A DNA stretch of 64,000 bases from an uncultured Prevotella sp. (GTDB lineage Bacteria > Bacteroidota > Bacteroidia > Bacteroidales > Bacteroidaceae). Positions 36,924 to 44,173 of the stretch are shown here, in pieces. Both the position numbers and the translations under genes were made by a program. The stretch's first letter is position 1. The number at the start of each line of letters is the position of its first letter. The notes under the pieces were generated by a model that saw only the letters and a list, made by a program, of their open reading frames with translations, had not been told where the DNA came from and ran no database searches. The stretch is taken from contig ONTZ01000001.1 of NCBI GenBank assembly GCA_900320905.1, positions 51,865-115,864 on the forward strand. Direction: 5' to 3'.

Positions 36924-38080
36924 GATTTTAATGAGTAATTAGTATTACTAATTATTAATCCCTTCTTATAGCACCTGTGCCGGCGGTAGGGGGTTGATTC
37001 CAAATACTGCCACTGCGAGAGAACCCCCCCGTTGGTCTCCATCTGCGGACCCGTGATGGCCCATTCGAAACCATAGCGCTGGAACTGGCGGATGAGGTCG
37101 TCGAAGATCAGGGCATTGGCTCCCTTGCTACGATACTCCGGCAGCACACCGATCAGTAACAGATCGACGGTGTTCGTCTTGTGCCACTTCAGAATCTTCA
37201 GCAGATGCCACCAGCCGAAAGGCAGGAACCGTCCGTCGCGGGTCTTTTGCAAGGCACGGGAGAACGAGGGGAAGGTGATGCCGAAGCCCACCATCTTCTC
37301 ACCGTCCATGACGGCGGTGACAAGGTTCAGGTCGGCTATCTTGATGTAGTCGTTGACGAGTTTGTCGATCTGCTTCTGCGAGAGTTCGGAGAACCCGTAG
37401 AGATCCTTGTAGGTGGCGTTGAGCAGATGGAACACCTCGCGCCCGAAGCCCTCGTCGATGAGTTCATGGCGGGTGAACTTATGCACGCTCAGTCCGTAGC
37501 GCTTCTGCACCAGTTGGGTGGTCTTGGCAAACTTGTCGGGTACCACCTCCGGCACCTTTACCTTGTATTCCAGATAGTCGTTATCCTTTACAAACCCCAG
37601 GCGTTCAAGATGCTGGGCATAGTAGGGATAGTTGTAGTTGACGTACATGGTGGAAAGTTGGTCGAAACCGTCGACGAGCAAGCCTTCGCGGTCGGTGTCG
37701 ATGAAGCCCATCGGCCCTACAATCTCAGTCATGCCTTTTTCGCGGCCCCAGTCCTCGACGGCTTTCAGCAGGGCTGTGGATACCTCGATGTCGTCGATGA
37801 AGTCGAACCATCCGAAGCGCACCGCCTGGCGGTTCCACCGTTCGTTGGCTCGGTGGTTGATGATTGCCGCCGCACGACCCACTATCTTGTTGCCTTTGAG
37901 AGCCAGGAAGTATTCTGCCTCACAGCACTCAAACGAGGGATTCTTGTCGCGCTGCAGCGTTGCCATCTCGTCGGAATAAAGGTAAGGCACGGCAAATTCG
38001 TTGTCGTGATAGAGGTCGTAGTAGAATTGCACGAACTGCTTCAGTTCCTGTTTTGTTTTGACACGTTTTATTGTGGTCAT
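36914..38080 (-). CDS. GNAT-fold N-acetyltransferase-like protein
   Basis: 388 aa from ATG 38080, which has AGGAAAG upstream; a longer frame reaching 38110 would overlap the -7 promoter box. Features are an N-terminal region (VPYLYSDEM...FLALKGNKIVGRAAAIINHRANE), the segment GPMGFIDTDREGLLVDGF and a C-terminal LLLIGVLPEYRSKGANALIFDDL, where the R-x-x-G-A/G pattern is the acetyl-CoA loop of GNAT proteins. This matches a widespread Bacteroidota family annotated only as N-acetyltransferase; the substrate is unknown. The last dozen residues (ISNTNYSLKSWK) are encoded by a dispersed AATTAGTA-type repeat, so the C-terminus may have been extended by repeat insertion. It probably forms an operon with mgtC. 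Confidence 0.75.
   Translation of the reverse strand: MTTIKRVKTKQELKQFVQFYYDLYHDNEFAVPYLYSDEMATLQRDKNPSFECCEAEYFLALKGNKIVGRAAAIINHRANERWNRQAVRFGWFDFIDDIEVSTALLKAVEDWGREKGMTEIVGPMGFIDTDREGLLVDGFDQLSTMYVNYNYPYYAQHLERLGFVKDNDYLEYKVKVPEVVPDKFAKTTQLVQKRYGLSVHKFTRHELIDEGFGREVFHLLNATYKDLYGFSELSQKQIDKLVNDYIKIADLNLVTAVMDGEKMVGFGITFPSFSRALQKTRDGRFLPFGWWHLLKILKWHKTNTVDLLLIGVLPEYRSKGANALIFDDLIRQFQRYGFEWAITGPQMETNGGVLSQWQYLESTPYRRHRCYKKGLIISNTNYSLKSWK
36929..36954. repeat. AATGAGTAATTAGT element, copy 1 (in 3' end of GNAT gene)
   Basis: TAATGAGTAATTAGTA at 36929-36944, overlapping a 17-bp palindrome (AATTAGTA-T-TACTAATT, 36938-36954). Related copies are at 41134-41150 and, inverted, at 44148-44166. Confidence 0.6.
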
Positions 38081-38107
38081 CTTTCCTGGCAATATTATAA
38101 GTGGGTG

Positions 38108-38115
38108 CAAAATTA
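38108..38115 (-). promoter_or_regulatory. -7 box of the GNAT-mgtC operon
   Basis: On the - strand this reads TAATTTTG, 27 bp upstream of the ATG at 38080. A clear TTTG -33 element at the usual distance is missing. Together with its flanks it is the mirror image of the acyl-CoA synthetase promoter. Confidence 0.55.
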
Positions 38116-38154
38116 CAAAAAAAGTTGCTTTGTTGCTTCGTTTCGTGACAAAAA

Positions 38155-38186
38155 TTTGGCTATATGCGTGAATTTATTTAATTTTG
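38155..38186 (+). promoter_or_regulatory. Promoter of the acyl-CoA synthetase-prfB block
   Basis: TTTG at 38155-38158, 20 bp, TAATTTTG at 38179-38186. The gene starts at 38200. The 13-bp sequence 38179-38191 is the exact inverted repeat of 38103-38115. Confidence 0.75.
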
Positions 38187-38199
38187 CACCCAAAATAAT

Positions 38200-40017
38200 A
38201 TGATACGTATGCAGACAAACAGTCATTTATCTCGGTTGATACTCGACCAGGCCAAGAAGTACGGTGATCGCGAGGTGCTGATCTATAAGGATTTCGGCGG
38301 TAAGGAATGGAAGTCGATATCCTGGAACCAGTTTTCCGACAAGGTCAAGCAGGTGTCAAACGCCTTGCTCAACCTCGGTGTGAAGGTGCAGGAGAATATG
38401 GGTGTGTTCTCGCAGAACTCCGTCCAGTACCTGTTTACTGACTTTGGCGCCTGGGGCATCCGGGCAGTGACCATCCCCTTCTATGCCACTTCGTCGGAGC
38501 AGCAGATACAGTTCATGGTCAGCGACGCGAAGATACGATTCCTCTTCGTCGGTGAACAGGAACAGTACGACAAGGCCCGCCGTGTGGTGTCGATGTGCCA
38601 GACCTTGGAGCGGATCATCATCTTCGACAAGAACGTACGTATCTCGACCCATGACCCCAACGCGATGTACTTCGATGACTTCCTGAAACTGGGTGAGAAC
38701 CTGCCCCGACAGTCGGAGGTGGAGTCGTTGCAGGCACAGGCCTCGATGGACGACATCGCGAACATCTTATATACTTCTGGTACAACAGGCGACTCGAAGG
38801 GGGTCATCCTGACCTGCGGACAGTATCATGCGGCTTTCGTGGCGAATGACAAGTGTGTGCCCGTGGGCGAGAAGGACCGTGTGCTCAACTTCCTGCCGTT
38901 TACCCATATCTTCGAGAAGGGCTGGAAGATCCTTTGTCTGACGGAGGGAGCCAAACTGATCGTGAACACCTATCCCTTGGAGGTGCAGCAGTCGATGAAG
39001 GAGACACATCCCACCTGTATGTCGTCGGTACCCCGTTTCTGGGAGAAGGTGTATATGGGGGTGCAGGAACAGATCGAGAAGGCAAGTGCCCCGAAACGGA
39101 AACTCTTCCAGTTTGCACTGAGCATCGGCAAGAAGCATAACATCGACTATCTGTCGAAGGGAAAGCGTCCGCCGCTGGCCCTGCATCTGCAATACGAGAT
39201 GTTCAACAAGACGGTCTTCTCTCTGGTCCGTAAGGAGTTGGGACTGGAGAATGCCCACTTCTTCCCCACGGCAGGGGCCACGGTGAATCCCCAGGTGGAG
39301 GAGTTCGTGCATGCCATCGGCATCAATATGATTGTGGGCTATGGACTCACAGAGAGTCTTGCCACCGTGAGTTGCAACCATTTGGGTGAGCCCTGGACGG
39401 TGGGCGGTGTCGGTATTCCCATCGAGGGCATCGACATCCGTATCAGCGACGAGGGTGAGGTGCTGTTGAAAGGCCCGACGATTACTATCGGCTACTACAA
39501 CCGCGACGACCTGACGCGGGAGGCGTTTACGGAGGATGGCTACTTCAAGACAGGCGACTCAGGCTACCTGAAAGACGGCGAACTGTTTCTGAAGGAGCGC
39601 ATCAAGGATCTCTATAAGACCTCGAACGGCAAGTATATCGCCCCGCAGATGATTGAGTCGAAACTGCTGGTGGATAAGTTCATCGACCAGATAGCCATCA
39701 TCGCCGACCAGCGGAAGTTCGTGTCGGCACTGATCATACCGGTCTATCCGTTGTTGGAGGAATATGCCCGTGAGCATCATATCCCGTTTGAGAACCGTGA
39801 GCAACTCTGTGCCGACCCGAAGATCAACGAGATGATGAAGGAGCGTATCGACACGCTCCAGCAGCAGTTGGCACACTATGAGCAGATCAAGCGTTTTACC
39901 CTGTTGCCCCACCACTTCTCGATGGAGAAGGGTGAACTGACGAACACGCTGAAGATCAAGCGCCGCGTGCTCAATGAGAACTACAAGCGCGAGATAGATG
40001 CGATGTATGTAGAATAA
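38200..40017 (+). CDS. AMP-dependent long-chain fatty-acid--CoA ligase
   Basis: 605 aa, the standard length for FadD/FACL-type adenylate-forming enzymes, which activate fatty acids to acyl-CoA via an acyl-AMP on the cytoplasmic face of the membrane. ILYTSGTTGDSKGVILT near residues 188-204 is the AMP-binding P-loop, GYGLTES near 381 the adenine-binding motif, and YFKTGDSGYL with LKERIKDLYKTSNGKYIAP at about 448-480 the hinge and fatty-acyl signature. Near the end, KGELTNTLKIKRR contains the conserved catalytic Lys region. Start ATG 38200 is chosen because of the promoter 14 bp upstream; ATG 38209 is a possible alternative. It is followed 7 bp later by prfB. Confidence 0.9.
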   Translation: MIRMQTNSHLSRLILDQAKKYGDREVLIYKDFGGKEWKSISWNQFSDKVKQVSNALLNLGVKVQENMGVFSQNSVQYLFTDFGAWGIRAVTIPFYATSSEQQIQFMVSDAKIRFLFVGEQEQYDKARRVVSMCQTLERIIIFDKNVRISTHDPNAMYFDDFLKLGENLPRQSEVESLQAQASMDDIANILYTSGTTGDSKGVILTCGQYHAAFVANDKCVPVGEKDRVLNFLPFTHIFEKGWKILCLTEGAKLIVNTYPLEVQQSMKETHPTCMSSVPRFWEKVYMGVQEQIEKASAPKRKLFQFALSIGKKHNIDYLSKGKRPPLALHLQYEMFNKTVFSLVRKELGLENAHFFPTAGATVNPQVEEFVHAIGINMIVGYGLTESLATVSCNHLGEPWTVGGVGIPIEGIDIRISDEGEVLLKGPTITIGYYNRDDLTREAFTEDGYFKTGDSGYLKDGELFLKERIKDLYKTSNGKYIAPQMIESKLLVDKFIDQIAIIADQRKFVSALIIPVYPLLEEYAREHHIPFENREQLCADPKINEMMKERIDTLQQQLAHYEQIKRFTLLPHHFSMEKGELTNTLKIKRRVLNENYKREIDAMYVE

Positions 40018-40024
40018 AAAAAGT

Positions 40025-41143
40025 ATGATAACAACCGACCAATTAAAAGATGTATTAGAGCGGGCCGATGCGCTGCATCGGTATCTGGAAATAGATAAGA
40101 AACAGATGGAGTACGAGGAGGAGGATCTTCGTACGCAGGCGCCTGACTTCTGGGAAGACCGAAAGCGCGCCGAGGAGCAGATGAAGAAGGTGAAGGGTAT
40201 CAAGAAATGGCTCGACGGCTATAAGGAGGTGCGTACCTTGGCCGACGAACTGCAACTGGCCTTCGACTTCTACAAGGATGAGATGGTGACTGAGGAAGAG
40301 GTGGACGACACCTACGCCAAGGCGATACAGGCCATCGAGGACCTGGAACTGAAGAATATGCTCCGCCAGAAGGAGGACCCGATGGAGGCGGTGCTGAAGA
40401 TCAACTCGGGTGCCGGCGGTACGGAGGCACAGGACTGGGCCTCGATGCTGATGCGTATGTATATGCGCTGGGCAGAGGCACATGGTTATAAGGTGACGAT
40501 CTCCAACCTGCTCGACGGTGATGAGGCGGGAATCAAGAGTGTCACGATGCAGATAGAGGGGGGCGACTATGCCTATGGCTATCTGAAATCGGAGAACGGG
40601 GTGCATCGTCTGGTGCGCGTGTCGCCGTTTAATGCGCAGGGCAAGCGTATGACATCCTTTGCCTCGGTGTTCGTCTCGCCGTTGGTGGATGATACCATCG
40701 AGGTGTATGTGGATCCTGCCAAATTGTCGTGGGATACGTTCCGCAGTTCCGGTGCCGGTGGACAGAACGTGAACAAGGTGGAGTCGGGTGTGCGTCTGCG
40801 CTATTGGTATACCGACCCCGATACCGGCGAGGAAGAGGAAATTCTCATTGAGAACACGGAGACGCGTGACCAGCCGAAGAACAAGGAGCGCGCCATGACC
40901 TTGCTGAAATCACAACTCTATGACCGGGCGATGAAGAAGCGCCTGGAGGCTCAGGCGAAGATCGAGGCGGGTAAGAAGAAGATCGAGTGGGGCAGTCAGA
41001 TACGCTCTTACGTCTTCGATGACCGCCGTGTGAAAGACCACCGCACGAACTACCAGACCACCGATGTCGATGCCGTCATGAACGGCAAGATCGATGACTT
41101 CATCAAGGCCTACCTCATGGAATTCCCTTCTGTTAATGAGTAA
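40025..41143 (+). CDS. prfB: Peptide chain release factor 2
   Basis: 372 aa. RF2 ends translation at UGA and UAA codons. The SPF tripeptide that reads the stop codon is at residues 200-202 and the GGQ catalytic motif at 245-247 (SGAGGQNVNKVESG). The C-terminus follows the family pattern (DHRTNYQTTDVDAVMNGKID). Unlike E. coli and many other bacteria, there is no in-frame UGA or programmed +1 frameshift site near codon 25; the frame is continuous through LHRYLEIDKKQ. The gene probably shares a transcript with the preceding acyl-CoA ligase (7-bp gap). Its stop codon is embedded in an AATGAGTAATTAGT repeat. Confidence 0.95.
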   Translation: MITTDQLKDVLERADALHRYLEIDKKQMEYEEEDLRTQAPDFWEDRKRAEEQMKKVKGIKKWLDGYKEVRTLADELQLAFDFYKDEMVTEEEVDDTYAKAIQAIEDLELKNMLRQKEDPMEAVLKINSGAGGTEAQDWASMLMRMYMRWAEAHGYKVTISNLLDGDEAGIKSVTMQIEGGDYAYGYLKSENGVHRLVRVSPFNAQGKRMTSFASVFVSPLVDDTIEVYVDPAKLSWDTFRSSGAGGQNVNKVESGVRLRYWYTDPDTGEEEEILIENTETRDQPKNKERAMTLLKSQLYDRAMKKRLEAQAKIEAGKKKIEWGSQIRSYVFDDRRVKDHRTNYQTTDVDAVMNGKIDDFIKAYLMEFPSVNE

Positions 41144-41150
41144 TTAGTAA
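41134..41150. repeat. AATGAGTAATTAGT element, copy 2 (over prfB stop)
   Basis: TAATGAGTAATTAGTAA overlaps the last codons and stop of prfB and abuts the inverted-repeat cassette that begins at 41154. Confidence 0.6.
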
Positions 41151-41153
41151 AGT

Positions 41154-41624
41154 AATGAGGAATGAGAAATGAGGAATGAGAAATGATGATTACCTTATTA
41201 TGCTGGAAAGACGGGAGAATATAATTGTCAAGAAGACTGAAGATTTTGGCGATAGAATTATTAAGTTGCATAAATATCTTTTAAGGAAGAGGGAAGGTAA
41301 CGTTGATATTCTGAAGCAAGTACTTAGGAGTGGAACTAGTATAGGTGCAAATGTTTCTGAAGGACAATATGCCCAGACGAAAGCAGACTTTCTGACAAAA
41401 ATGAGCATTGCTTTGAAAGAGGCGAATGAAACAAAGTATTGGCTGAATCGTCTTATGACAGGTGGATATTTAAATGATGTAGAGTATAACTCAATAATCA
41501 GTGACAATGTAGAGATCATTAATATATTAGTAAAAATCACGGGAACGACTAAGGAGAGTTTGAAGAAATAGATGGTTTAACTCGGTAATCATCATTTCTC
41601 ATTCCTCATTTCTCATTCCTCATT
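41154..41624 (+). mobile_element. Inverted-repeat cassette carrying a four-helix-bundle gene
   Basis: Perfect 41-bp inverted repeats at 41154-41194 and 41584-41624 bound a 471-bp unit. Each arm consists of 7-bp AATGAGR units (R alternating G and A) followed by AATGATGATTACC. The only gene inside begins within the left arm. The boundaries, size and position between prfB and its downstream neighbours suggest an inserted, possibly non-autonomous mobile unit, although no target-site duplication was identified. Confidence 0.6.
41176..41571 (+). CDS. Four-helix-bundle protein (23S rRNA intervening-sequence family)
   Basis: 131 aa. Pattern of the S23/IVP family: KTEDFGDRIIKLHKYLLRK, then VLRSGTSIGANVSEGQYAQTKADF, IALKEANETKYWLNRL and a C-terminal helix containing NILVKITGTTKES. 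Members form a four-helix bundle, often pentameric, and are found both inside 23S rRNA intervening sequences and as free-standing genes; biochemical function is unknown. The first six or so codons lie in the left 41-bp inverted repeat, so the translation start is supplied by the repeat itself. An internal ATG at 41200 is an alternative start. Confidence 0.85.
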   Translation: MRNDDYLIMLERRENIIVKKTEDFGDRIIKLHKYLLRKREGNVDILKQVLRSGTSIGANVSEGQYAQTKADFLTKMSIALKEANETKYWLNRLMTGGYLNDVEYNSIISDNVEIINILVKITGTTKESLKK

Positions 41625-41637
41625 TAAATTTTAATTT

Positions 41638-41796
41638 ATGGCACAGATTGCAAAAGCATCAAAGGCAACCGGCAAGAAGGTGGCTTATCAGAAGAAAGTG
41701 GAAGACAAGGGTAAGAAAGTGGTGAACTGGATCTTCGCTGCACTCATCGCACTCGCACTCTTGTTCGTGGTCTATTCCGTCTTCATCGTTTCTTAA
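41638..41796 (+). CDS. Small single-pass membrane protein (52 aa)
   Basis: This short gene encodes a lysine-rich N-terminus (residues 1-29, including KKVAYQKKVEDKGKK) and one hydrophobic helix (about residues 31-50, WIFAALIALALLFVVYS). The last base of its TAA stop is the first base of the CYTH gene ATG at 41796, so translation is probably coupled. It is not a family I recognise. The positive-inside rule predicts a cytoplasmic N-terminus. The inverted-repeat cassette sits just upstream and may separate it from the promoter it once shared with prfB. Confidence 0.65.
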   Translation: MAQIAKASKATGKKVAYQKKVEDKGKKVVNWIFAALIALALLFVVYSVFIVS

Positions 41797-42296
41797 TGAG
41801 CGGACTGGAGATAGAACGCAAATTCCTGGTGAAAGGTGACGACTATAAGCAACAGGCCTATAGTCACAGTCACATCCAACAAGGTTATATCTGCAGTAGT
41901 CACGGACGTACCGTCAGGGTACGTATCCGTGACGAACGCGGATACCTGACCATCAAAGGCCCGTCGGAGAACGGGGGACTGAGCCGCTATGAGTTTGAAA
42001 AGGAGATCACGCTTGATGAGGCGGAACACCTGATGCGACTCTGTGAACCGGGTATCATCGATAAGACGCGCTGGCTCGTGAAGAGCGGTCGGCACACCTT
42101 CGAGGTGGATGAGTTCTTTGGCGACAATGAGGGACTGGTAATGGCCGAGGTGGAACTCGGCGCAGAGGATGAATCTTATGAGAAACCAGATTTCATCGGT
42201 CAGGAAGTGACCGGCGACCGAAGATACTATAACTCACATCTGAGGAAGAATCCCTTTAGCGCCTGGGGAAAAGCAGTAGAAGGCACAGACCGATAA
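41796..42296 (+). CDS. CYTH-domain protein (triphosphate tunnel family)
   Basis: 166 aa. The N-terminal E-x-E-x-K motif is present as EIERKFLV (residues 5-12), followed by alternating charged strands: RVRIRDERGYLTIKG, YEFEKEI, KTRW and FEVDEFFGD. CYTH proteins form a beta-barrel tunnel that binds triphosphates with divalent metal; members are inorganic triphosphatases or class IV adenylate cyclases. The short single-domain form with no HD or CHAD partner points to triphosphatase (ygiF/NeuTTM-like) activity, by inference. Its 3' end overlaps the convergent vanZ-like gene by 41 bp. Confidence 0.85.
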   Translation: MSGLEIERKFLVKGDDYKQQAYSHSHIQQGYICSSHGRTVRVRIRDERGYLTIKGPSENGGLSRYEFEKEITLDEAEHLMRLCEPGIIDKTRWLVKSGRHTFEVDEFFGDNEGLVMAEVELGAEDESYEKPDFIGQEVTGDRRYYNSHLRKNPFSAWGKAVEGTDR

Positions 42297-42654
42297 GTGC
42301 TGCAACGGTGACACCTGTGGCATTGGCAGCCAGGTCGAGAAGGTCGCCATTGCGACGACCACCGGTGCAATACTCCTGTAGCAGTTCCAAAAGACCGCTC
42401 ATCAGGATGGGAGTGAGCCAACCCCACCAGAACAGTTTCTCCCAGTCATACTTCTTGTGCTTGAAATAATATTCCAGCCAGACGACGGTAAAGGTGCCGC
42501 CATACATCAGGATATGCACCCATTTGTCGATGAAACGCACATTGTCGAGTGGCGTCTCAGGGAAGAAGGGGGTGAGCGACAGGATCCATATCAGGGCGAT
42601 ACAGACACAGGAGAAGGGATATTTCCTGACAAAGTGGCGAATTAAACTCATCAT
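42256..42654 (-). CDS. VanZ-like family membrane protein
   Basis: 132 aa with four predicted transmembrane helices. The VanZ pattern is visible as FIDKWVHILMYGGTF near residues 41-55 and later ELLQEYCTGGRRNGDLLDLAANATGV, where the conserved E-x-x-Q...R-x-x-[DE]-x-x-D-x-x-[AN]-N-x-x-G lies. VanZ itself confers low-level teicoplanin resistance in enterococci, but most VanZ-like proteins have no known function and there is no glycopeptide cluster here. The last 41 bp overlap the CYTH gene tail to tail. Confidence 0.8.
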   Translation of the reverse strand: MMSLIRHFVRKYPFSCVCIALIWILSLTPFFPETPLDNVRFIDKWVHILMYGGTFTVVWLEYYFKHKKYDWEKLFWWGWLTPILMSGLLELLQEYCTGGRRNGDLLDLAANATGVTVAALIGLCLLLLFPRR

Positions 42655-42670
42655 TCTTACTATTTCGCTG

Positions 42671-42678
42671 CAAAATTA
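42671..42678 (-). promoter_or_regulatory. -7 box of the vanZ-like gene
   Basis: Reads TAATTTTG on the - strand, 16 bp upstream of the start codon; no matching -33 TTTG at the standard spacing. Confidence 0.45.
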
Positions 42679-42742
42679 CATAAAAAATCCATAAAATCCA
42701 TATAATCCTTGTTTAATAAAAAAGAATTTGCGGTAATATTTG

Positions 42743-42750
42743 TACTTTTG
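42743..42750 (+). promoter_or_regulatory. -7 box of the NSS transporter pair
   Basis: TACTTTTG, 25 bp upstream of the ATG at 42776. The nearest upstream TTTG (42727) is only 12 bp away, so the -33 element is not convincing. Confidence 0.45.
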
Positions 42751-42775
42751 CATTTAAAATAGAAGAAAAAGGCAG

Positions 42776-44146
42776 ATGGCTAAGTTAGAAAGGGCTAATT
42801 TCGGAAGTAAACTCGGAGTTATCCTGGCCACAGCCGGTTCGGCGGTGGGGTTAGGTAATGTGTGGCGCTTCCCTTATATGACAGGACAGAACGGCGGGGC
42901 CGTGTTTATCCTCATCTATGTGGGCTGTGTCTTGCTTTTGGGCATCCCCTGTATGATCAGTGAGTTCATCATCGGGCGTCATGCGCAGGCCAATACGGCT
43001 CGTGCCTATCTAAAGGTGGGTGGCAGAAACCCACTGTCACTTATCGGTTATATGAGTGTGCTCACGGGTTTCCTTATCACGGGCTATTATGCTGTGGTGT
43101 CGGGCTGGTGCCTGCAGTATATCTGGGCTTCTCTCGTCGGACACTTGGACGGTGGCAACCCAGACTTCTTCAAGACGTATTTCGTGCAGTTCTCCGAGGA
43201 TCCTGTCAAGCCGATCTTCTGGACGCTCCTGATGCTCCTTGCTACCTACCTGATCATCGAGCATGGGGTGCGCGACGGTATTGAACGAGCCTCGAAACTG
43301 ATGATGCCCACCTTATTTATATTATTATTGGTCATTGTCGTGGCAGCGTGTATGTTGCCCAATGCCTCCAAGGGCATCGAGTTCTTGTTCAAGCCAGACT
43401 GGGACATGGTCAACGGCGACGTGTTCCTCGGGGCGCTCGGACAGTCGTTCTACTCGATGAGCATTGCGATGGGCTGTATCTGTACTTATGCGAGTTATTT
43501 CTCGAAATCCACCAACCTGACGGGCTCCGCCGTTCAGATTGGCATCATCGACTCCGTGGTGGCTATCCTCGCAGGACTGATGATCTTCCCTGCAGCCTTC
43601 TCTGTGGGCGTGAATCCCGACAGCGGTCCTTCACTGATCTTCATCACCCTGCCGAATGTGTTCCAACAGGCCTTCGGCAATGTACCGGTAGTGGGGTATG
43701 TCATCTCATTGCTGTTTTATCTGCTCCTGTCGTTGGCGGCACTGACATCGCTGATGTCGCTCCATGAGGTGAGCACCTCTTTCTTCCAGGAGGAGTTCCG
43801 TATCACGCGTAAGATGGCAGCCCTCATCGTCACCGTGTCATGCTGTGTCATCGGTGCCTTCTGTTCACTGTCGTTAGGACCTTCGGGACAGTTCATGCAC
43901 CTGTTGGGCAAAACCCTCTTCGACCTCTTCGACTTTGTGACGGGACAGATCTTCCTACCTATTGTCGGTTTCCTGACATGCATCCTCATTGGCTGGTTCG
44001 TACCGCACAAACTGGTGCGCGACGAGTTTACCAACTATGGAACCCTACGGGTGACACGTTTCTTCCATGTTTATCTCTTCCTGGTGAAATACGTCTGCCC
44101 GATCTGTATCCTGTTTATCTTCCTGCATCAGTTGGGACTTCTTTGA
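42776..44146 (+). CDS. Neurotransmitter:sodium symporter (NSS) family transporter 1
   Basis: 456 aa, inner-membrane protein with 11-12 helices. TM1 carries the family signature GSAVGLGNVWRFPYMTGQNGG (residues about 20-40), whose unwound part binds Na+ and the amino-acid substrate in LeuT and MhsT. TM6-TM8 motifs (YSMSIAMGCICTYASYF, FPAAFSVG, GPSLIFITLPNVFQQ) are also conserved. Bacterial NSS proteins import amino acids such as Leu, Trp or Tyr using the Na+ gradient; specificity cannot be read here. A second NSS gene follows 27 bp downstream in the same direction. Confidence 0.92.
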   Translation: MAKLERANFGSKLGVILATAGSAVGLGNVWRFPYMTGQNGGAVFILIYVGCVLLLGIPCMISEFIIGRHAQANTARAYLKVGGRNPLSLIGYMSVLTGFLITGYYAVVSGWCLQYIWASLVGHLDGGNPDFFKTYFVQFSEDPVKPIFWTLLMLLATYLIIEHGVRDGIERASKLMMPTLFILLLVIVVAACMLPNASKGIEFLFKPDWDMVNGDVFLGALGQSFYSMSIAMGCICTYASYFSKSTNLTGSAVQIGIIDSVVAILAGLMIFPAAFSVGVNPDSGPSLIFITLPNVFQQAFGNVPVVGYVISLLFYLLLSLAALTSLMSLHEVSTSFFQEEFRITRKMAALIVTVSCCVIGAFCSLSLGPSGQFMHLLGKTLFDLFDFVTGQIFLPIVGFLTCILIGWFVPHKLVRDEFTNYGTLRVTRFFHVYLFLVKYVCPICILFIFLHQLGLL

Positions 44147-44147
44147 T

Positions 44148-44166
44148 AATTACTCATTACTAATTA
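44148..44166. repeat. AATGAGTAATTAGT element, copy 3 (inverted, after NSS 1)
   Basis: AATTACTCATTA followed by CTAATTA lies directly after the stop codon of the first NSS gene, an inverted and partial copy of the element at the ends of the GNAT gene and prfB. Confidence 0.5.
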
Positions 44167-44173
44167 AAAAAGT

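Noticed and set aside
41154-41624. Cassette considered as an insertion sequence
   Set aside because: No transposase is encoded and no target-site duplication could be recognised, so it is called only as an inverted-repeat cassette.
42256-42654. VanZ-like gene as a glycopeptide resistance determinant
   Set aside because: No vanHAX, vanRS or other resistance genes are nearby, and most VanZ-like proteins are unrelated to resistance.
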